Positions 6,334 to 10,218 of a DNA stretch of 10,218 nt are shown piece by piece. The notes under the pieces are model-generated. The model worked only from the letters and a program-made list of their open reading frames with translations. It had not been told where the DNA came from and did no database searches. Source of the DNA: Desulfosporosinus sp. (GTDB lineage: Bacteria; Bacillota; Desulfitobacteriia; Desulfitobacteriales; Desulfitobacteriaceae). The stretch spans positions 1-10,218 of the forward strand of contig JADQBO010000301.1 in assembly GCA_016278585.1 (NCBI GenBank), read 5' to 3'. Within the stretch, counting starts at the first letter, position 1. Every line of letters starts with the position of its first letter. The translations under genes and the position numbers were made by a program.

Positions 6334-7707
6334 CTACGATGCGGCTCGTGGCAATTCACACGTAAAGACGGTTCCAACCCCTGGCTTAGAATTTACACTG
6401 ATATTACCACCGATGCCTTCCACCATATGTTTTACAATACTAAGTCCCAGCCCCGTCCCACCTTGTTCTCGAGAACGGGCCTTGTCCACTCGATAGAAAC
6501 GCTCAAAAATTCTTGGCAAAATATCCTCAGGTATTCCACAGCCCGTATCGCCAAATTCCAGACGAAGATATTTGGACTCTACGTTTACATGCAGCCAGAC
6601 ACGACCCTCTGAGGTATATTTAACTGCATTTTCTAAGAGATTCAGGAGAAGTTGACTCAATAAATCCTCTCCTATAAAAAGTGGCGGCAAGTTTTCTGGA
6701 AGATCAACTTCCAAAGCAATCCCCTTAACCTGAGCCACGCTTTGAATAACTGGTTTAATCTTTTCATACGCTTTCTGTACGTAACTCACTTTGCTGGATC
6801 TTATTTTCGCCCGATTTTCTTGCCCTTCAAAATGAGCCAAGGTCAAGAGGTCTTCGATCAGTCGTTGTAAGCGTAAGGTTTCCGCCTGAATTATTTCCAA
6901 GAATCGATTTCGCAAAGAGGGATCATCAGCTGCCCCATCGAGAAGTGTTTCTACAAATCCCTTGATGGAGGTTAATGGGGTTCTTAATTCATGGGAAACA
7001 TTTGCAACAAATTCAGTTCGCATCTTTTCAAGTCGCCGCAGCTCGGTTACGTCATGAAAAACAATCACTGCGCCACGTGACTGGCCCTGCTCGCTTAAAA
7101 TCGGGCTAATCTTACTTTGCACCGTCCTTTGAGCAATTTGAATTTCTCTCATGGCTGAAGGTTGCCCGGAAAGCACCTTGCGGATAAGTTGCTCCAGTTC
7201 AGAGTCATACGTCAACTCTAAGAGATAGACTAATTCTCGAACCATTCCTTGTCGTTTAAAAATCCTCTCCGCCGCGGCGTTCACTAAAACAACCCGCCCC
7301 ACGTGATCCACAGCCACGACTCCTTCTTGCATTCCTGCGAGAATCGCTTCCATCTTGTGAGCTTCTTGGGTTCCATTTTGAACAATCATTTCAACGTGAC
7401 GGGAAAGATTATTAAGCTCTACAGTAAATTGTCCAATTTCATCCGTGGAATCCGATAAATAAATATGTTCAAAATCTCCCCGGGCTATCCGCTGAGTCGC
7501 AAAGTGTAGTTTTTCCATCCGTCGTGTTAGTTGACTAGTGTAGAAGTAAACAACCCCAGCAGGAAGAATCAAGGCAAGAATAATAACTCCCAAATTAATT
7601 CGTTGTCCGCCAGACACGACCCTCGCACTTTCTCCTACCCAAAAAAGGAGTAGAGACAGTCCTGTCATACCTAGAAAAAGCCCGGTTAATCGCCATTTTA
7701 TACTCAT
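6334..7707 (-). CDS. PhoR-like sensor histidine kinase (TM-TM-HAMP-PAS-HisKA-HATPase)
   Basis: A membrane sensor kinase that should phosphorylate the response regulator encoded just upstream. Its 457 residues contain TM1 (about 7-25), a very short outside loop (about 26-38), TM2 (about 39-58), HAMP (59-111), PAS (about 119-222), HisKA with the phospho-accepting His239 in FVANVSHELRTPL, and a full HATPase: N box with Asn356/Asn360, G1 DTGCGI (387-392), F box FERFYRVD (401-408), and G2 GGTGLGLSIV (416-425). All key residues are present. The short loop argues against binding a large external ligand and fits sensing through the membrane, the PAS domain or a partner. The ATG at 7707 is only 5 nt after the response-regulator stop, so the pair is coupled. 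Architecture resembles PhoR/PnpS, but no phosphate genes are nearby. Confidence 0.95.
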   Translation of the reverse strand: MSIKWRLTGLFLGMTGLSLLLFWVGESARVVSGGQRINLGVIILALILPAGVVYFYTSQLTRRMEKLHFATQRIARGDFEHIYLSDSTDEIGQFTVELNNLSRHVEMIVQNGTQEAHKMEAILAGMQEGVVAVDHVGRVVLVNAAAERIFKRQGMVRELVYLLELTYDSELEQLIRKVLSGQPSAMREIQIAQRTVQSKISPILSEQGQSRGAVIVFHDVTELRRLEKMRTEFVANVSHELRTPLTSIKGFVETLLDGAADDPSLRNRFLEIIQAETLRLQRLIEDLLTLAHFEGQENRAKIRSSKVSYVQKAYEKIKPVIQSVAQVKGIALEVDLPENLPPLFIGEDLLSQLLLNLLENAVKYTSEGRVWLHVNVESKYLRLEFGDTGCGIPEDILPRIFERFYRVDKARSREQGGTGLGLSIVKHMVEGIGGNISVNSKPGVGTVFTCELPRAAS

Positions 7708-7712
7708 TTAAT

Positions 7713-8399
7713 TTACCCTTTAAAGCGGTAGCCGATTCCGCGTAAGGTCTCAATATACTCCGGGTTCGAAGGATCTCTCTCAATTTTCAGACGTAAATGA
7801 CGGACATGGACATCAACCGTACGGGTATCCCCGTCATATTCGTACCCCCAAATTCGCTCCAATAACTCATCCCGAGAATAGACTTTACCTGGATAAGTCA
7901 CCAGAACACGTAGAAGTTCAAACTCCTTAGGGGTTAACTCAGTTTCCGCTCCCCTCACATAGACTCGAAACTCTTTTACGTCAATTCGCAAATCCCCCCG
8001 AGTAACCAGAGAGTCTGCCTCCTCAGGCAAATTTATACGACGGAGACGCGCCTTAATTCGAGCTAACAATTCACGAGGACTAAAGGGTTTGGTCATGTAA
8101 TCATCTGCTCCGAGCTCAAGGCCTAAAACCTTATCAAACTCCTCACCCTTTGCAGTTAACATGATAATAGGTATCTGCTGAAAACTTTGAACTGAGCGAA
8201 TTCTTCGACAAACTTCTAAGCCATCCATCCCCGGTAACATGAGATCAAGGACTATAAGGTCAGGTCGCACTTTCTTAACACACTCTAGAGCTTCCTGCCC
8301 ATCCTTCGCTACGCAAACTAAGTACCCTTCCTTCTCTAAATTGAATCTGAGAAGTTCAAGTATCAATTCTTCATCATCAACTACTAAAATTGTTGTCAC
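7713..8399 (-). CDS. OmpR/PhoB-type response regulator
   Basis: A DNA-binding response regulator of 228 residues, partner of the adjacent histidine kinase. The receiver domain (1-118) has the acidic pair Asp8/Asp9, phospho-acceptor Asp52 in LIVLDLMLPGMDG, Thr82 in IIMLTAKG and Lys104 in MTKPFSPREL. The winged-helix DNA-binding domain (about 130-227) shows LTPKEFELLRVL, the recognition helix region RTVDVHVRHLRLKIE and the C-terminal wing IETLRGIGYRFKG. The start is GTG at 8399, with GGGGAG (8412-8407) 7 nt upstream; no better ATG lies near it. There is no obvious promoter in the 85-bp gap after pgeF, so cotranscription with pgeF is likely. The target genes are not shown by the sequence; the surrounding operon itself is a reasonable candidate. 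Confidence 0.96.
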   Translation of the reverse strand: MTTILVVDDEELILELLRFNLEKEGYLVCVAKDGQEALECVKKVRPDLIVLDLMLPGMDGLEVCRRIRSVQSFQQIPIIMLTAKGEEFDKVLGLELGADDYMTKPFSPRELLARIKARLRRINLPEEADSLVTRGDLRIDVKEFRVYVRGAETELTPKEFELLRVLVTYPGKVYSRDELLERIWGYEYDGDTRTVDVHVRHLRLKIERDPSNPEYIETLRGIGYRFKG

Positions 8400-8418
8400 T
8401 TAAACTCTCCCCTTAATA

Positions 8419-8453
8419 GAGGCTCGAGGTTTTAAACGCGAAGTTCAATAATC
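8419..8453 (+). repeat. Degenerate 7-bp-period repeat (copy C)
   Basis: Five 7-bp units in register on the plus strand: GAGGCTC, GAGGTTT, TAAACGC, GAAGTTC, AATAATC. The first 13 bases (GAGGCTCGAGGTT) are identical to the units at 10014-10002 on the minus strand. It sits between the pgeF stop and the ribosome binding site of the response regulator and would be transcribed as part of the operon message. Confidence 0.6.
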
Positions 8454-8484
8454 CGTACCTCTTATACCTTTCGGGCCTCATCTA

Positions 8485-9291
8485 TCATGCCCATCGACTT
8501 ATCCAGCCTGCCATCCGCCCTGTCCGGGCACCATCTCTTCTATGAGAGAAAAACCATTCAGGATTATCTGCCGTACAAGTCGAAGCCACTTCAATATTCT
8601 CCGGGCGAACCCCTTTTTCCAAAAACAACCTTCGATTAGCATCCCATAAATCCAGCAAGTAGTGTCCATCTCCTTGGGAACAAAGGAATGGGGTTTTATC
8701 GTAATTCAAGCGGAACTGCACTGCGACTTTTTCATCGACGGTATAACAACAAGGTCCAATGCTTGGTCCGATCGCAACCCAAGCGCTTTCTGTACACCCT
8801 CCGGCTTCTTCGAAATGCTTCAAAGCTTTTTGCCCGATTTTATTGGCAGTTCCCTTCCAACCAGCATGTACAATTCCTACTGCCCCAAGATCTGGGTAGT
8901 AGAAATAGAGCGGTACACAATCTGCAAAAAAAGCCATTAGTCCCATACTAGTTTGCGTGATTAATCCATCGACTGCCGGGATTGCCGTCTCTAACTCGTT
9001 CGCCCCTCGTCCTCCATCATTTTCGTTGACCCAGATCATATTTGTACCGTGAACCTGTTCTCCCACTACAACCCTAGTCCAAGGAACCCCCCATTGATCA
9101 AACCAACGCTTTCGATTTTCTAAAACTGCCTTTGGATCATCTCCCACATGAAGGCCTACATTTAACGTGTCATAGGGAACCAGGCTCGCTCCCCCAACAC
9201 GTGTCGAAAATCCCAAGTTAATTCCTGCAGCTTGCCATTTCGGAACAGTTAGGTAGGTTAAACTTCCACGAGTGTGCCACTTCCAGCTCAT
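8485..9291 (-). CDS. pgeF: PgeF/YlmD, peptidoglycan editing factor (multicopper polyphenol oxidase/YfiH fold)
   Basis: Member of the YfiH/LACC1 family. E. coli PgeF prevents wrong amino acids from entering the peptidoglycan stem peptide, and other members act on purine nucleosides; which role applies here is not shown by the sequence. The 268-residue product has the family's metal/active-site triad: His81 in VVVGEQVHG, Cys125 in FFADCVPL and His142 in VGIVHAGWKG. Further conserved parts are the N-terminal GFSTRVGGAS and DTLNVGLHVGD, AIGPSIGPCCYTVDE (173-187) and the C-terminal FFSHRRDGARTGRMAG. The ATG at 9291 has AAGGAG 8 nt upstream. A vegetative-type promoter lies 27-55 bp upstream, so this is probably the first gene of the large division operon. 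The stop is TGA. Confidence 0.95.
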   Translation of the reverse strand: MSWKWHTRGSLTYLTVPKWQAAGINLGFSTRVGGASLVPYDTLNVGLHVGDDPKAVLENRKRWFDQWGVPWTRVVVGEQVHGTNMIWVNENDGGRGANELETAIPAVDGLITQTSMGLMAFFADCVPLYFYYPDLGAVGIVHAGWKGTANKIGQKALKHFEEAGGCTESAWVAIGPSIGPCCYTVDEKVAVQFRLNYDKTPFLCSQGDGHYLLDLWDANRRLFLEKGVRPENIEVASTCTADNPEWFFSHRRDGARTGRMAGWISRWA

Positions 9292-9317
9292 CCTTCTAAC
9301 TCCTTTGGTTTACATTT

Positions 9318-9346
9318 AATATATCATTTAATAACCTTGAGGACAA
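9318..9346 (-). promoter_or_regulatory. Candidate SigA-type promoter for pgeF and the downstream operon
   Basis: TTGTCC (9346-9341), an exact 17-bp spacer, and TATATT (9323-9318) match the vegetative consensus in 4 of 6 and 5 of 6 positions. It lies downstream of the ylmC terminator and about 27 bp before the pgeF ATG, leaving room for a short leader with the AAGGAG ribosome binding site. It would drive pgeF and probably everything to divIVA, as no other convincing promoter or terminator was found within that run. Confidence 0.55.
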
Positions 9347-9420
9347 ACTGCCAAAGGTCCTAGTTGGTGGCACTTTGAGCCATAATTTTCGTCAATCGAC
9401 CACTCTTTATGGGGCTAATA

Positions 9421-9468
9421 TAAAATAAGCATAAGCCTTTGCCCCGGAAGAACAAAGTTTATGCTTTT
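9421..9468 (-). terminator. Hairpin terminator after ylmC
   Basis: On the minus strand AGCATAA (9465-9459) pairs with TTATGCT (9434-9428). A 1x2 internal loop separates this from an inner stem CTTTG/CAAAG (9457-9453 with 9441-9437) around an 11-nt loop, and TATTTTA follows (9427-9421). The plus strand also ends in TTTT after the stem (9465-9468), so the hairpin could work in both directions. It starts 17 nt after the ylmC stop and separates ylmC from the pgeF promoter. Confidence 0.7.
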
Positions 9469-9481
9469 CAAAGTTTGAAAA

Positions 9482-9757
9482 CTATCGACGCTCATCATTC
9501 TCCGTATTAAATTCTGGCAGATCATTGACATCGACTAAGATGACATCAACCCCAATTTTTTTGACATGATCCCACGGAACAAAGAAGTCTTCCGTTTTTC
9601 CACCACCAAAAAGTCCCCAACTTCGCGAGGGCCCAGGCACAATAATTCCTTTGACTACGCCTCGTTCCAGATCTAAATCCAGGTCTTTGATTGGCCCTAA
9701 CCTTCGCCCATCCTTAACATTCACGATATCTAGTAATCGTAAATCCGAGACCCGCAT
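9482..9757 (-). CDS. ylmC: YlmC/YmxH family PRC-barrel protein
   Basis: A small 91-residue protein of the YlmC/YmxH family, often annotated as sporulation-related; its molecular role is not established. A single PRC-barrel-like domain spans most of it: the opening MRVSDLRLLDIVNVKDGRRLG, the short-strand segment VVKGIIVPG (34-42), a glycine/tryptophan turn SRSWGLFGGG (44-53), then FFVPWDHVKKIGVDVILVDV (58-77). The acidic tail (78-91) is probably flexible. ATG at 9757 follows a purine tract AAAGGGGGGGG (9774-9764) 6 nt upstream. The stop is TAG. It is flanked by its own terminator and by the repeat-rich sigG intergenic region, so it is probably a single-gene unit. No convincing promoter was found in that region. 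Confidence 0.9.
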   Translation of the reverse strand: MRVSDLRLLDIVNVKDGRRLGPIKDLDLDLERGVVKGIIVPGPSRSWGLFGGGKTEDFFVPWDHVKKIGVDVILVDVNDLPEFNTENDERR

Positions 9758-9777
9758 TACTAGCCCCCCCCTTTAGC

Positions 9778-9819
9778 GAGGTTTGAGGCTCGATGTTCGA
9801 GGTTCGAATATCAAGCCTA
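9778..9819 (+). repeat. Degenerate 7-bp-period repeat (copy A)
   Basis: Five clear 7-bp units in strict register: GAGGTTT, GAGGCTC, GATGTTC, GAGGTTC, GAATATC, then a weak sixth, AAGCCTA. Consensus GAGGTTC. It starts 4 nt upstream of the ribosome-binding tract of ylmC. Positions 9785-9808 are the inverted partner of 10014-9991, with 21 of 24 positions complementary. Confidence 0.7.
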
Positions 9820-9850
9820 GCCCCGATATAAGTCCTACTATACACTTTAT

Positions 9851-9878
9851 GCGCATCATACTTCATATATCATACTAT
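9851..9878 (-). repeat. Degenerate 7-bp-period repeat (copy E)
   Basis: Minus-strand units ATAGTAT, GATATAT, GAAGTAT and GATGCGC in 7-bp steps. The TGATGCGC portion is shared with the units next to the sigG stop (10034-10027), suggesting the same repeat family in a more AT-rich version. Confidence 0.4.
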
Positions 9879-9948
9879 GAGGGAGGGTCTCTAAATAGCA
9901 GGGTTCCTCTGAATATTTTACCCGTTACACTTACCAAGCATTTTTAAG

Positions 9949-9964
9949 AATACTGCAATACTGC
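9949..9964. repeat. Exact 8-bp tandem duplication
   Basis: AATACTGC occurs twice head to tail in the sigG-ylmC intergenic region. It is not in the 7-bp register of the neighbouring repeats and looks like a separate small duplication. No role can be assigned. Confidence 0.5.
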
Positions 9965-9986
9965 GCTACACACTAATCCCCCATCT

Positions 9987-10035
9987 AAAGTTCGAAGTTC
10001 GAACCTCGAGCCTCGCACGTCGCACAGCGCATCAC
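9987..10035 (-). repeat. Degenerate 7-bp-period repeat (copy B), overlapping the sigG stop
   Basis: Seven minus-strand units in exact register: GTGATGC, GCTGTGC, GACGTGC, GAGGCTC, GAGGTTC, GAACTTC, GAACTTT. Each begins with G, and all but the last end in C. The first unit contains the TGA stop of sigG, so the repeat begins at the very end of the gene. It is the inverted partner of copy A across about 182 bp. Confidence 0.75.
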
Positions 10036-10218
10036 ACGTACTTACGCATATGTTGCATAGCTGCTTTCTCAAGTCGTGAAACCTGGGCCTGAGAAATTCC
10101 AATCTCATCCGCAACCTCCATTTGAGTTTTACCCTGAAAAAAACGCAGAGACAAAATATGTTTCTCTCGTTCATTTAGGCGGCGCAAAGCTTCCCGGACA
10201 GCAAGCCCTTCCACCCAA
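10032..10218 (-). CDS. sigG: Sporulation sigma factor SigG, C-terminal end (truncated by window edge)
   Basis: The last 61 residues of an RNA polymerase sigma factor. The segment holds region 4.2: LNEREKHILSLRFFQGKTQ followed by the helix-turn-helix TQMEVADEIGISQAQVSRLE, which reads the promoter -35 element. RFFQGKTQMEVA and ISQAQVSRLEKAA are characteristic of sigma-G, the late forespore sigma factor, rather than sigma-F. The frame enters from the window edge (the first full codon is TGG at 10217-10215), so a GTG at 10214 is internal and not the start. The stop is TGA at 10034-10032. Its position upstream of ylmC matches the order known in Firmicutes and marks the organism as a spore former. 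Confidence 0.93.
   Translation of the reverse strand, partial: WVEGLAVREALRRLNEREKHILSLRFFQGKTQMEVADEIGISQAQVSRLEKAAMQHMRKYV

Noticed and set aside
8662..8951. Two overlapping plus-strand frames opposite pgeF
   Set aside because: They mirror the conserved PgeF codons in other frames and show no independent evidence of coding.
9851..9900. Sigma-G-type promoter for ylmC (CATAGTA as a -10)
   Set aside because: The -10-like match falls inside the repeat copy and no -35 of the right sequence occurs at 16-18 bp upstream.
9778..10035. CRISPR array
   Set aside because: The repeats are 7-bp degenerate units without spacers of constant length and without cas genes.
9944..10174. Minus-strand frame overlapping sigG in another phase
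   Set aside because: It runs through the sigG helix-turn-helix codons in the wrong frame and into the repeat array; sigG is clearly the real gene.
10212..10214. GTG as the start of a 60-residue gene at the right edge
   Set aside because: The frame is open to the window edge (TGG codon before it) and matches the interior of SigG, so the gene is truncated rather than short.

Overview
The window is a low-GC to mid-GC Firmicutes chromosome segment. The clues are sigma-G (an endospore-forming lineage), a T-box leader in front of ileS, SepF/DivIVA division proteins, strong AGGAGG-type ribosome binding sites and GTG starts. The gene complement and protein style suggest a Clostridia-class spore former of the Desulfitobacterium/Desulfosporosinus type. 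That placement is an inference from memory of the families, not a database result. Every gene lies on the minus strand, so transcription runs from high to low coordinates.

Layout in the direction of transcription: the 3' end of sigG (10218-10032); a 274-bp intergenic stretch rich in degenerate 7-bp-period repeats; ylmC (9757-9482), followed by its own hairpin terminator; a promoter candidate at 9346-9318; then a closely packed run of pgeF/ylmD (9291-8485), an OmpR-type response regulator (8399-7713), its PhoR-like histidine kinase (7707-6334), a membrane-anchored HlyD/adaptor-like protein (6289-5357), yggS/ylmE (5294-4593), sepF/ylmF (4500-4057), ylmG (from about 4026 or 4044 to 3775), ylmH (3775-2978) and divIVA (2966-2505). 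Next come an unrecognised 157-residue protein (2415-1942), an isoleucine T-box leader (about 1930-1690) and the first 548 codons of ileS (1644-1, cut by the window edge).

The order sigG-ylmC-ylmD-ylmE-sepF-ylmG-ylmH-divIVA-ileS is the classic division/envelope cluster known from Bacillus subtilis. Here it is modified in two ways. A complete two-component system plus a HlyD-like envelope protein sits between ylmD and ylmE, and an unknown small protein sits between divIVA and ileS. The main run probably works as one operon coupling peptidoglycan quality control (PgeF), PLP homeostasis (YggS), Z-ring tethering (SepF), membrane organisation (YlmG), ribosome-associated function (YlmH) and pole/septum recognition (DivIVA). 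The embedded sensor system may place envelope signals in the same transcription unit. ileS is controlled separately, by tRNA-Ile charging.

The least explained structures are: (1) a family of intergenic repeats with strict 7-bp phasing, found at four places and including a near-perfect inverted pair between sigG and ylmC; (2) ylmG, which has no canonical start near its strong Shine-Dalgarno and is open in frame right back to the amber stop of sepF; and (3) the unknown 157-residue protein.
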